Below are positions 21,166 to 29,208 of a stretch of 36,256 nt of DNA, in pieces. Each line of letters begins with the position of its first letter. Within the stretch, counting starts at the first letter, position 1. Source of the DNA: a virus; IMG/VR virus record IMGVR_UViG_3300022748_000029, positions 1-36,256 of that record, one strand, 5' to 3'. The translations under genes and the position numbers were made by a program. The notes under the pieces were generated by a model. That model made no database searches. It was not told where the DNA came from and was given only the letters and a program-made list of their open reading frames with translations.

Positions 21166-22095
21166 ATGGAAAATGAAGAAATACTAGACGACTCTAGTGT
21201 TGCTGAAGAACAGCCAAGCGACACAAGGGATATTGTTGAAAAGGCAATGACTGAGCATGAAACTGCTCAAGAAGAAGTAAGCAATCCTGTACAGCCTGAA
21301 CCTGTACAAGATGAGCAGCCTAAGCGTGACCCGTGGAAATCTTGGAAGAAAGAAGCGGCCGAGGAAATGTCAAAGCTGCCTGATAATGTTCAAAAATACA
21401 TTATTGAGCGACAAGACCAGTTTCACAAAGGTTTAGAGCAATATAAAGAAGCGGCTAATTATGCTAAGACTATAGATAAGTCAATCGCTCCTTACAAAGA
21501 ATACCTAAGCCAATTAGGTGTAACGCCTGAAGTCGCGTTTCCTAATTTGCTGAAAACCGAACGCACATTGCGAATCGGTAGCCCACAAGAAAAAGTGGAG
21601 ATGTTTCAAAAGCTGGCGCATGATTACGGAATCGACCTTGGGGCATTAGCCAATATCCCATACGATGCAAATCTTGCACAGTTGAAAGCCCAAAAGGAAT
21701 GGCTAGAAAGCCAGCTCCAAGCCTCACAAGACTTTAAACAAAGCCATGAGGATGCCCAATTACAATCTGTTTTAGATGATTTTGGGTCACAGCACGAGTT
21801 TTTTGATGATGTACGTTTGCAGATGGCAGATTTGCTCGACAGCGGCCTTGCAACAGACTTATCAGACGCTTATGCCAAAGCTATTCGATTAAATGATGAT
21901 GTTTTTGCTAAAGCACAAGCCAAACAGCAAGCCAACAGCAAAACAGCACAATTATCGAAAGCAAATCAAGCTGCACAAGCAGCCAAACAAGCAGCAGTTC
22001 AAGTGAAAGGTTCACCTGTTGGCGTAAAAAACCAAGCAGCGCCTAAATCAACTGAAGATGCTGTGCGTATGGCTTTTCTGGCGCACGGACTTTAA
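21166..22095 (+). CDS. Capsid scaffold protein
   Basis: 309 aa. Acidic, low-complexity N-terminus (EEILDDSSVAEEQPSDTRDI), a long helical middle with Gln/Lys/Ala (KGLEQYKEAANYAKTI), and a basic, Ala/Gln-rich C-terminus (AKAQAKQQANSKTAQLSKAN) that would contact the coat. This is the composition of phage scaffolding proteins, which nucleate procapsid assembly and exit before maturation. It lies directly before the capsid gene except for an inserted endonuclease gene on the other strand, whose stop codon overlaps its own in a TTAA. Confidence 0.8.
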   Translation: MENEEILDDSSVAEEQPSDTRDIVEKAMTEHETAQEEVSNPVQPEPVQDEQPKRDPWKSWKKEAAEEMSKLPDNVQKYIIERQDQFHKGLEQYKEAANYAKTIDKSIAPYKEYLSQLGVTPEVAFPNLLKTERTLRIGSPQEKVEMFQKLAHDYGIDLGALANIPYDANLAQLKAQKEWLESQLQASQDFKQSHEDAQLQSVLDDFGSQHEFFDDVRLQMADLLDSGLATDLSDAYAKAIRLNDDVFAKAQAKQQANSKTAQLSKANQAAQAAKQAAVQVKGSPVGVKNQAAPKSTEDAVRMAFLAHGL

Positions 22096-22709
22096 GTTGT
22101 AAGGGCTTTTATTGGGTCCCAATTATAGGTATAGATTCTAGCTCTAATGGTGCGGTGATTTAAATTTAATTCTCTGCACCAATCAGAAACTGATTGAGTC
22201 TTGCCATTCATTGTGATTTGTTTAACATTTTTTCTGTTGTTGGCTTGTTGAAAAACATCAGCCCAACGACAATTTGAAGGTTCATAATTGCCAGAGCTAT
22301 TAATTCTGTCAATTGTATAGTTGGGTGGGCATTTGCCCATATCAGCTAAAAAATTTTCAAAACTAGATAGCCATCTGTCGCAAACGGTTATTCCTAATGC
22401 GCCATATCGCTTATAATCTGGTTTAGAAGGTAAATAGCAACGGGTTTTCATGTTGTGCCAAATTGAATATTCTCGCGACCGAGCATTATGTTTAGCATGA
22501 CCATGTTTTAAATTAAGTTTTGCCATAAATTCAGATTTTGAACAACCGCATGACTTAATTAAACCTTTGCGAAGTTCATACCCAGGCACTTGTGTTGTTT
22601 TTCCGCATGAACAGCTACACAACCAACGTGCTTGCCCCGTTGCCGGAACGCGGGATAGAACTGTTAGCTTGCCAAAAACTTGGCCTGTAATATCTATGAG
22701 TGTAGGCAT
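22092..22709 (-). CDS. Free-standing HNH homing endonuclease (AP2/HNH phage type)
   Basis: 205 aa. Layout: N-terminal Cys-rich zinc ribbons (CSCSCGKTTQ, SCGC), then GHAKHNARSREYSIWHNMKT, the nuclease core YGALGITVCDRW and TIDRINSSGNYEPSNCRWAD typical of this phage nuclease group, and a C-terminal NUMOD-like DNA-binding segment (VSDWCRELNLNHRTIRARI). Such enzymes cut related phage genomes lacking the gene and spread by repair. It sits between scaffold and capsid genes in reverse orientation, the only minus-strand gene in the rightward arc. No Shine-Dalgarno is visible and a hairpin lies 8 bases upstream, so expression is probably low. Confidence 0.85.
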   Translation of the reverse strand: MPTLIDITGQVFGKLTVLSRVPATGQARWLCSCSCGKTTQVPGYELRKGLIKSCGCSKSEFMAKLNLKHGHAKHNARSREYSIWHNMKTRCYLPSKPDYKRYGALGITVCDRWLSSFENFLADMGKCPPNYTIDRINSSGNYEPSNCRWADVFQQANNRKNVKQITMNGKTQSVSDWCRELNLNHRTIRARIYTYNWDPIKALTT

Positions 22710-22716
22710 AAAGTTA

Positions 22717-22759
22717 TGATGTATTAGTTAATGACAATCTAATAATACATCAATTTTTT
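22717..22759 (+). terminator. Hairpin terminator upstream of the capsid gene
   Basis: Plus strand: TGATGTATTA (22717-22726) pairs with TAATACATCA (22743-22752), then TTTTTT at 22754-22759. The stem is AT-rich, so moderate efficiency. It separates the scaffold/endonuclease region from the capsid gene, which starts 30 bases after the T-run. Confidence 0.6.
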
Positions 22760-22788
22760 ATATCATTCAAGAAATATAGGAGGAGCTA

Positions 22789-23775
22789 ATGAGCTTCGCT
22801 AATAGTGCGATTTCGGACATAATCGCGACAACAATTGAAAGCCGTACAAAATCGGCTCAAGATAACTTGACCAACAACAATGCGTTGTTATTGAAACTGT
22901 CAGAAAGAGGCAACATTAAGCCTATTACTGGTGGTTCAACAATCTTGCAAGAGATTTACTACAACGATCCTAATACTAACTTTGCTAATAGCTATTCTGG
23001 CTATGAAACAATCAACATTTCTCCTGATAGCCCTATCTCTGCTGCTCAGTTTACTCTGAAGCATTATGCTGATGCTGTGACTATTTCTGGCCCAGAAATG
23101 CTGCAAAACAGCGGTAAAGAGCAAATGATTGACCTGTTAGCTACTCGTGTTGAAGTTGCTGAATCTCGTTTGCGTAACAAAATTGACTATGACTTGCACG
23201 GTGATGGCACAGCCAATGCTGGCAAAGCTTTAGTTGGTTTACAAGCAATGATTTCAACAACTCCTACCACTGGCACATACGGTGGCATTTCACGCGACAC
23301 ATGGGCTTTCTGGCAAAATGGTGCTGATACTTTGTCATCAGCTACAACCAGCAACATCCAAGCTAAAATGAACACTGTGGCTCTGGGTCGCGTTCGTGGA
23401 ACTGACCATGTTGACTTGATTTATGCAGGTTCTACTGCATACAGCTTGTACTTGGGTTCTTTGCAAGCCATCCAACGTATCACTGACGACAAATTAGGTG
23501 CTGCTGGTTTCAGCTCACTGAAATTCTACGGTGGCGCTGGTACTGCTGACGTTGTACTGGGTGGCGGTATTGGTGGTAACCAAGCTGCTGGCCGTATGGA
23601 CTTCATCAACACTAAATACGTTCATTTCCGTCCTCACAAAGACCGTAACTTTGTTGCTATCGGTGGTGACAGACAAGCTGTGAACCAAGACGCTGTTGTT
23701 CGTTTAATGGGTTGGTCAGGTGCATTAACTTGCTCAGGCGCTCAGTTCAACGCTGTTCTGACTGTTACAGTTTAA
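22789..23775 (+). CDS. Major capsid protein (HK97-fold type)
   Basis: 328 aa, with a very strong AGGAGGAG site seven bases upstream. The N-terminus DIIATTIESRTKSAQDNLTN then ALLLKLSERGNIKPITGGST belongs to the capsid family with TKNNALLxRL..GGxTI..E and SGYETINISPDSPISAAQFT, known from podovirus-like phages. Then SGPEMLQNSGKEQMIDLLATR is the spine helix region, and the P-domain-like strands follow. Codons are GC-ending more often than in neighbouring genes, fitting high expression. It is followed by a cement gene and a terminator. Confidence 0.88.
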   Translation: MSFANSAISDIIATTIESRTKSAQDNLTNNNALLLKLSERGNIKPITGGSTILQEIYYNDPNTNFANSYSGYETINISPDSPISAAQFTLKHYADAVTISGPEMLQNSGKEQMIDLLATRVEVAESRLRNKIDYDLHGDGTANAGKALVGLQAMISTTPTTGTYGGISRDTWAFWQNGADTLSSATTSNIQAKMNTVALGRVRGTDHVDLIYAGSTAYSLYLGSLQAIQRITDDKLGAAGFSSLKFYGGAGTADVVLGGGIGGNQAAGRMDFINTKYVHFRPHKDRNFVAIGGDRQAVNQDAVVRLMGWSGALTCSGAQFNAVLTVTV

Positions 23776-23790
23776 TAAGGAGTTATAAAA

Positions 23791-24285
23791 ATGGCTTATG
23801 TAATTTCTACTCCGCTTGCTGGTTTTCAACCGATTGCGGTTACTGATACCACTCAAAACCATGCGCTAGGCACAATCGTTCAAGCGGTTGACCCTACTTA
23901 TGGTGCTGGTGAGTTTATCTATCTGAAAGGTGTTGCTTCTACTGCTGTCGGCTCTATGGTTGACTATGACAGCTATTTGGCAACTACTGCTCTTTCACCT
24001 GCTACTGGCGGTGTTGGTCCTGTTGCTGTTGCGATGTCTGCAAACGTAGCAAATCAATACGGCTGGTATCAAATCCAAGGTATTGCTGCTGTCAAAGCAC
24101 CTAATGCTATGACTGTGGGCGCTGATGTATTCTCATTGGCTGCAACACCAGGCTCTGTGGACGACGCTGCTGTGAATGGCGAACAAATCTTGAACGCTAA
24201 AGTCACAACAACTACTGGTACACCTTCAACTGGTTTGGCATTGATTGAAATCAATCGTCCTTTCCACCAAGGTCAAATAGTGTAA
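23791..24285 (+). CDS. Capsid cement/decoration protein
   Basis: 164 aa, with AAGGAG upstream. AGFQPIAVTDTTQNHALGTI, then DPTYGAGEFIYLKGVAST, then MSANVANQYGWYQIQG are signatures of beta-barrel capsid decoration proteins encoded directly after the coat gene in this kind of genome. It would stabilise the expanded capsid. It forms a bicistron with the major capsid gene, ending at a strong terminator. Confidence 0.75.
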   Translation: MAYVISTPLAGFQPIAVTDTTQNHALGTIVQAVDPTYGAGEFIYLKGVASTAVGSMVDYDSYLATTALSPATGGVGPVAVAMSANVANQYGWYQIQGIAAVKAPNAMTVGADVFSLAATPGSVDDAAVNGEQILNAKVTTTTGTPSTGLALIEINRPFHQGQIV

Positions 24286-24292
24286 TAAAATA

Positions 24293-24321
24293 GGGGAGGT
24301 GTAACAGCCTCCCCATCTTTT
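24293..24321 (+). terminator. Intrinsic terminator after the capsid/cement genes
   Basis: GGGGAGG (24293-24299), loop of 8, CCTCCCC (24308-24314), then ATCTTTT. A strong G/C stem with a short U-tract. It limits read-through into the tail genes. Confidence 0.8.
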
Positions 24322-24344
24322 AAACTTTCTAAGGACGACTCCTG

Positions 24345-24875
24345 ATGAACGAAGAAATTAATTATGTAGGCGAACAAAGCGGTGACAATTACTTGGACGT
24401 TTTGTTTTACAAAGGTATGCACAACGGTGAAGAATGTGATTTTGTCAGAATTGGCGTACCAGGCGACAAAACCATCACAATTGACACATTAGCAGATGAT
24501 AGCCACAAAAGACGTTTTGCACGTCAATGGTCTGCTTATGAAGGAATCCGCAATCTTAGCGGCACTTCATTGGATGAATGGGATGAGATTTCCGACTCTT
24601 ATAAACGGGAACTGAATTACCAAGGCTTTAAATTTGTTGAGCAGTTAGCGTCTGCTCCTGATGCTGCATTTGCTCGATTGATGGGCGGCACTCAGTTAAG
24701 AGATAAAGCCCGTGCTTTCTTGGATAGAGGTAAAATCAGCTCTGATGCGGTTATTAAAGAGCAGGCTAACCAGATTCAAGAACTGCAAGAAAAGATGGCT
24801 ATTTTGATGGAAGCATTAAACGAAAAGCCAAAACGTGGCAGAAAAGCTGCTGACGAACCACCTTTAGAGGAATAA
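24345..24875 (+). CDS. Conserved head-tail region protein
   Basis: 176 aa, with AAGGACG upstream. The pattern CDFVRIGVPGDKTITIDTL, KRRFARQWSAYEGIRNLSGT and LDEWDEISDSYKRELNYQGF is typical of a family between capsid and adaptor genes, function unknown. The C-terminal helix (IKEQANQIQELQEKMAILME) is coiled-coil-like, followed by a basic KPKRGRKAADEPPLEE tail. Possibly an assembly chaperone or head completion factor; inferred only from position. Confidence 0.55.
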   Translation: MNEEINYVGEQSGDNYLDVLFYKGMHNGEECDFVRIGVPGDKTITIDTLADDSHKRRFARQWSAYEGIRNLSGTSLDEWDEISDSYKRELNYQGFKFVEQLASAPDAAFARLMGGTQLRDKARAFLDRGKISSDAVIKEQANQIQELQEKMAILMEALNEKPKRGRKAADEPPLEE

Positions 24876-24881
24876 CGATAC

Positions 24882-25790
24882 ATGGCAACCTTACTTCAAA
24901 ATGTTCAAAATGTTTGTTTAGAATTAGGGTTGCCGTCACCCAATGCGGTGGCAACATCTACTGACCCGCAAATACTGCAAATGCAGGCGCTTTTGAATCG
25001 CGCTGGTGACATATTATCAACCGAACGCGACTGGCAAGTATTAGCTTCTGAGTATCGCTTTGAAACGGTTTATTATACCTACACAGGCGATGTAACAAAC
25101 GGATCAACAACCATCACCAATTTAAGCTCTGTAGTCGGTTTAAGCACCGATTTCATGGCTACTGGCACTGGCATTCAGCAAGACTCGTTTTTAACGTCTG
25201 TGGGCGTTTCTAGTGCCGAGATGTCTATACCATCCACGCAAACAGCCACAGGCATAACGATTACATTTGGCCAAGCTAAATACTCAATGCCGTCTGACTA
25301 TGCTCGTATTGTTAATAAAACCCAATACAACAAGTCTAACCGTTGGTCAATTATCGGCCCTAAAGATGCTCAGGAATGGCAATGGCTTAAGGCATCGTAT
25401 GTAACCACTGGCCCACGGATGCGTTTTCGTATCATGGGTGATAAATTTACTTTATGGCCTATGCCTTCCAGTACGTTGGTCATGGGTTTTGAATATGTTT
25501 CCAATGCGTGGGTAGTTGGCGCTGATGGCACATTAAAAACCAGCGCCACAAACGATTCAGATACGTTTAGATTCCCTGACAGACTGTTGGTATTAGGCAC
25601 AAAGCTTAAGTTATTCGAAATTAAAGGATTTGATACGACAGCATTGGTTCAAGATTACACCAGAGAGCTGGAAAAGTGGAAGGCATCCGAATCCGGTGCT
25701 GATACGTTGTCGCTCGCACCACGCTATCCAAATCTGCTTCTAACTCAGAACAATATCCCGGACACCGGATACGGAAACGCAACATCTTAA
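24882..25790 (+). CDS. SU10-type head-tail adaptor protein
   Basis: 302 aa. The N-terminus VQNVCLELGLPSPNAVATST then LLNRAGDILSTERDWQVLAS is the helical bundle of the SU10-type adaptor that docks under the portal. The middle has Thr/Ser-rich strands and YSMPSDYARIVNKTQYN, the C-terminal half ends in DRLLVLGTKLKLFEIKGFDT, all as in this family. It joins portal and short tail. The gene is followed by the ADP-ribosyltransferase-like gene after 35 bases. Confidence 0.8.
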   Translation: MATLLQNVQNVCLELGLPSPNAVATSTDPQILQMQALLNRAGDILSTERDWQVLASEYRFETVYYTYTGDVTNGSTTITNLSSVVGLSTDFMATGTGIQQDSFLTSVGVSSAEMSIPSTQTATGITITFGQAKYSMPSDYARIVNKTQYNKSNRWSIIGPKDAQEWQWLKASYVTTGPRMRFRIMGDKFTLWPMPSSTLVMGFEYVSNAWVVGADGTLKTSATNDSDTFRFPDRLLVLGTKLKLFEIKGFDTTALVQDYTRELEKWKASESGADTLSLAPRYPNLLLTQNNIPDTGYGNATS

Positions 25791-25825
25791 GGTTAGGGTA
25801 TTCAGAAACCTATTGGAGTTAATTA

Positions 25826-26938
25826 GTGGACATTAGCAGACTGGCAGACAAGTTACGTTCTCAAAACTTTGGTGCAAATGACAGCACAATTTTAAGTGCA
25901 ATCAATCATCCTTTGACAGCGGCTCAAAAAGGCGCAGATTGGTTCGCTGGTCAAGTCAATCGAGCGGCCAATATTCCTGAGCAATACGACAATCCAAATC
26001 CATTAGCAGGTTATACGCCTGAACAACAAGTTGGTGGTGCTTTGAATCTTGCTGGATTAGCAATGACTGGGCCAGCTCCATTTGGCCCAAAAGGTTCTGG
26101 TGGTACGTTGGGAGCGATTCCTGTTTCACATGGGTCGCCTCATGGCCCATTTAAAGAATTCGATTTATCAGAATTAGGAACTGGCGCTGGCGCTCAAGCG
26201 TATGGGCATGGCATATATTTTGGCGAGGGGTACAATTCGCCTGTTGCGATGAGATATGCTCCAAGAAATGAAAAGCTAGAAAATAAATTGCAAGATTTGT
26301 ACGACATTGCAGAAAAACGCAACCAATATCCATCTATGGAGGTTTATGAGCAATATATGCTAAATAAAGCGCCTGAAGATGTTGAAAAATATTTAGCGGA
26401 AGTTTTGCCTGATTATTCCAAATCAGAACAAATGGCAATGAAACAAGCCCATGAATTGGCTAAAAAAGCATATCAAGGTCAAAAAGGTTCTTACTTATAC
26501 AATGCTGACTTGAAATGGACAGACCCAGCAAAAGAAGCTGAAATGCCTATGTCAGAGGAACATTTTTTGCATTGGGATAAACCTTTGCATGAACAATCTG
26601 ATTATGTAAAAAAAGCTTTATATTCGATGCCATTGATAACGGATAATTTAACTGCAAAATTGTTAAATGGTGAACAAGGCTCAGATATTTATAATGCTTT
26701 AATAAATGCGACAGAGCTTGGTAAATTACCAAAAACTAGTGAACAATTTGGCGTTAAAGGTTCGGCAGAAACAGCTTCTAACTATTTAAACTCAATTGGA
26801 ATACCTGGCATTAGATATTTTGATCCAGAACACGGAAGCGGAAAAAGCTTGCAGAATTTTGTAACTTTTAATCCTAAAACAGCCGATATTTTGTCTATAA
26901 ATAGCAAAAAAATAGCCAACAAACTTAGAGGCCAATAA
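25826..26938 (+). CDS. ADP-ribosyltransferase-like protein (ART-PolyVal type) in the tail operon
   Basis: 370 aa from GTG 25826 with TTGGAG seven bases upstream. Residues 1-95 resemble N-termini of phage virion proteins (LNLAGLAMTGPAPFGPKGSG). From about 98: SHGSPHGPFKEFDLSELGTG (H102-G-S motif), then AGAQAYGHGIYFGEGY with Y126 and the Y131-F-x-E pattern, and near the C-terminus GIPGIRYFD and NFVTFNPKTADILSIN. These are the successive signatures of ADP-ribosyltransferases found in phage polyvalent proteins, which transfer ADP-ribose from NAD+ to host proteins. The third catalytic acid is not obvious. Its place between adaptor and nozzle genes suggests packaging in, or ejection from, the virion like T4 Alt; this is inferred. 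Confidence 0.75.
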   Translation: MDISRLADKLRSQNFGANDSTILSAINHPLTAAQKGADWFAGQVNRAANIPEQYDNPNPLAGYTPEQQVGGALNLAGLAMTGPAPFGPKGSGGTLGAIPVSHGSPHGPFKEFDLSELGTGAGAQAYGHGIYFGEGYNSPVAMRYAPRNEKLENKLQDLYDIAEKRNQYPSMEVYEQYMLNKAPEDVEKYLAEVLPDYSKSEQMAMKQAHELAKKAYQGQKGSYLYNADLKWTDPAKEAEMPMSEEHFLHWDKPLHEQSDYVKKALYSMPLITDNLTAKLLNGEQGSDIYNALINATELGKLPKTSEQFGVKGSAETASNYLNSIGIPGIRYFDPEHGSGKSLQNFVTFNPKTADILSINSKKIANKLRGQ

Positions 26939-28564
26939 ATGCTCAGACCAAAACGCCAATCATCATCAACCATTACGGTAACAGCACCTATTGGCGGCTG
27001 GAACGCTGTTACACAATTGGCGGCTATGTCACCTAATGAAGCGGTGATTATAGACAATTGGTTTTGCTTGCCGACTGAGTTGCAGGTTCGCAAAGGTTAT
27101 ACGGAATGGGCTACAGGCTATACAGGTAACATTCAATCATTTATCAATTATTCTCCAGCAAGCGGAACAATCAAGTTTTTTGCGGCTGCCGACAACAATG
27201 GCGATTGTGCGCTGTACGACGTATCTTCGCAAAATATCAGCGTCACCAACTTGGTAACAGAATCCGGTGATTTCATTACCACCGAGGCTGGCGTTCTTTT
27301 AGATACAAACAAAGCGGCTGTTGTTTACGGATTAACCAGTGCTAAGTTTAGATTTGCACAGTTTGCAAACAGCGGTGGTCATTTCACAATTGCCATCAAT
27401 GACACCGATCCATTATTGCTTTATGACGGTACAACTTGGAATTCAGTCACTAGCACAAGTTCTCCTTATGCGATAACAGGTGTTGATACATCCGCATTAA
27501 ATGATGTTATTTTGCATAAACGCAGAGTTTGGTTTGCTGAGCAAGACACTTTAAATGGCTGGTATCTTGATACCGATGCTGTGGCTGGAACAGCGCACAA
27601 GTTTGATTTTGGCCCGTTATTTTCTCAAGGCGGCTCAATTGCTAAATTAACCACTTGGACACTTGACGCTGGCTGGGGGATGGATGATTACTTAGTCGTC
27701 TTAACCACGAAAGGCGAGGTTGCTGTTTATAAAGGTGTGAATCCTGCCGACCCTGCCGACTGGTCATTGCAAGGTGTTTATTATATCGGTTCGCCTGTTG
27801 GGTTCTTCCCGACTTGCAAATACGGTGGCGATGCCTTGTTATTAAACAAAGACGGATTAATTCCTTTGTCGCAATGTTTAATGTCATCTCGGGTATCTAC
27901 TCGAATCTCAATCACCAACAAGATTCAATCAAAAGTTACTCAAGCAACAACTGATTATGCCGGCAATTATGGTTGGCAAGTAATTTTGTTTCCACCGCAA
28001 AATATGTTGATGATTAACGTACCAACATCGAATACAACATCAGACCAATATGTGATGAATACTATTAGCGGGGCATGGTCAAGATTTGTTGATGTTAATG
28101 CCACCACATGGACATTTATCAATGAAGAAATGTATTTCGGAAATGCTGGCGCTGTTTATAAGTTCTGGGACGGACAAAACGACAATGGGTCTGTTGTAAC
28201 AACTGATTTGTTGCCAGCTTTTAGTTCGTTTGGAAGTCAGTCGCAAATCAAACGCTGGTCAATGGCTAGAGTATCAATGGGCTATGACATTACATTTTCA
28301 TTTTCATCGCAATTAAGTCTTGATTTTGATTTAGTATCTCAGCCGCCACAACCTTACAATACATTGTCATCAACCGCAGGTGTTTGGGATGTTGGCCATT
28401 GGGATAACGCGCTATATGGCGGGAATATTATCCCATTCGCTCAATGGCAAATGGCTTCAGGGATGGGGCATTATGGTTCTTATAGAATTAGAACATCGAG
28501 CAAAACAAGTGATATTCGATATTATGCAACCGACTATGTTTTGGAAGCGGGTGGAGTTCTTTAA
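26939..28564 (+). CDS. Tail nozzle-like structural protein
   Basis: 541 aa, starting immediately after the previous stop. The N-terminus TVTAPIGGWNAVTQLAAMSP then EAVIIDNWFCLPTELQVRKG is a signature of the beta-propeller or nozzle protein of short tails (T7 gp12- or P22 gp10-like role). The body is beta-rich with many Trp/Gly turns (VWFAEQDTLNGWYLD, then MFYF-like strands EMYFGNAGAVYKFWDG) and repeated SPVG/TTW elements. It would form the tail tube below the adaptor. Followed by a small gene with one-base overlap. Confidence 0.75.
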   Translation: MLRPKRQSSSTITVTAPIGGWNAVTQLAAMSPNEAVIIDNWFCLPTELQVRKGYTEWATGYTGNIQSFINYSPASGTIKFFAAADNNGDCALYDVSSQNISVTNLVTESGDFITTEAGVLLDTNKAAVVYGLTSAKFRFAQFANSGGHFTIAINDTDPLLLYDGTTWNSVTSTSSPYAITGVDTSALNDVILHKRRVWFAEQDTLNGWYLDTDAVAGTAHKFDFGPLFSQGGSIAKLTTWTLDAGWGMDDYLVVLTTKGEVAVYKGVNPADPADWSLQGVYYIGSPVGFFPTCKYGGDALLLNKDGLIPLSQCLMSSRVSTRISITNKIQSKVTQATTDYAGNYGWQVILFPPQNMLMINVPTSNTTSDQYVMNTISGAWSRFVDVNATTWTFINEEMYFGNAGAVYKFWDGQNDNGSVVTTDLLPAFSSFGSQSQIKRWSMARVSMGYDITFSFSSQLSLDFDLVSQPPQPYNTLSSTAGVWDVGHWDNALYGGNIIPFAQWQMASGMGHYGSYRIRTSSKTSDIRYYATDYVLEAGGVL

Positions 28565-28719
28565 TGCCTAGTACAAGTGAAAAACAACATCTTTTTATGG
28601 AAGCCGTAGCGCACAATCCCGAATTCGCTAAAAAAGCGGGTGTTCCGCAATCTGTTGGTCAGGATTTCAACCAAGCAGATAAACGCAAACGATTAGCAAA
28701 ACAATTAAGAAAACAATGA
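28564..28719 (+). CDS. Small DUF3008-like virion-region protein
   Basis: 51 aa, starting in a one-base overlap with the nozzle-gene stop and ending in an ATGA overlap with the next start. MPSTSEKQHLFMEAVAHNPE followed by FAKKAGVPQSVGQDF matches a common small phage protein (DUF3008-like), and the tail DKRKRLAKQLRKQ is strongly basic. It may be a minor virion or DNA-associated protein; no function is known. Confidence 0.65.
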   Translation: MPSTSEKQHLFMEAVAHNPEFAKKAGVPQSVGQDFNQADKRKRLAKQLRKQ

Positions 28720-29204
28720 ACAAAGAAGAATACACGCATGTGCCACCTTGGGGCGAGCCATCTTATGATAAAATGCTGGAAATTCTGGCTGGAAATCAAG
28801 ATGCCGTTAGAATGATGCAAGTTATCGGCAAATGGTCGCACATTTATGATGATTTGATAGACAAAGACAAAGAAGTGTCGAAAGATGAAATCCATTGGGT
28901 AATGTGGGAGTTATTGGTTAATTTACAGCTTAATCCATTTTATACTGCAAATAGCATAATTTTAACTCCTTTAGTAATGAGTGGAATAATTAACTGGTTT
29001 GCAGCTAATGAAATTGAAAAAATTGGAAATTTAGAAGAATTAAGAATATCGCACAGCATTAGATATTCGATTTGCGATGTTGGGATGGTATCAATGATAT
29101 TAGCTGGCGGCCTAGAGCATGCTAAAAAATATGCTCGTGTTGCGCGATTACTTTTCCAATGCGACACATGGGAACACTATAAATCTGAACATTTAAAAGG
29201 GTAA
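28716..29204 (+). CDS. Helical tail-region protein of unknown function
   Basis: 162 aa, largely alpha-helical with two hydrophobic stretches (IILTPLVMSGIINWFAAN; VGMVSMILAGG) that could be amphipathic or membrane-facing. The segment KWSHIYDDLIDKDKEVSKDE recalls the Asp-rich motif of prenyl synthases, but without a second motif this is probably coincidental. Relatives seem to occur in podovirus-like tail operons. A role in the ejection machinery is possible by position only. Confidence 0.5.
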   Translation: MNKEEYTHVPPWGEPSYDKMLEILAGNQDAVRMMQVIGKWSHIYDDLIDKDKEVSKDEIHWVMWELLVNLQLNPFYTANSIILTPLVMSGIINWFAANEIEKIGNLEELRISHSIRYSICDVGMVSMILAGGLEHAKKYARVARLLFQCDTWEHYKSEHLKG

Positions 29205-29208
29205 AAAT

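Noticed and set aside
25790-25811. AGGTT/AACCT hairpin before the ADP-ribosyltransferase-like gene
   Set aside because: Five-bp stem with a 12-base loop and no T-run; too weak to call a terminator or regulatory structure.
28833-28872. HIYDDLIDKD motif resembling prenyl-synthase DDxxD
   Set aside because: No second Asp-rich or NSE motif, protein too short for a terpenoid synthase, and the position in a tail operon gives no support.
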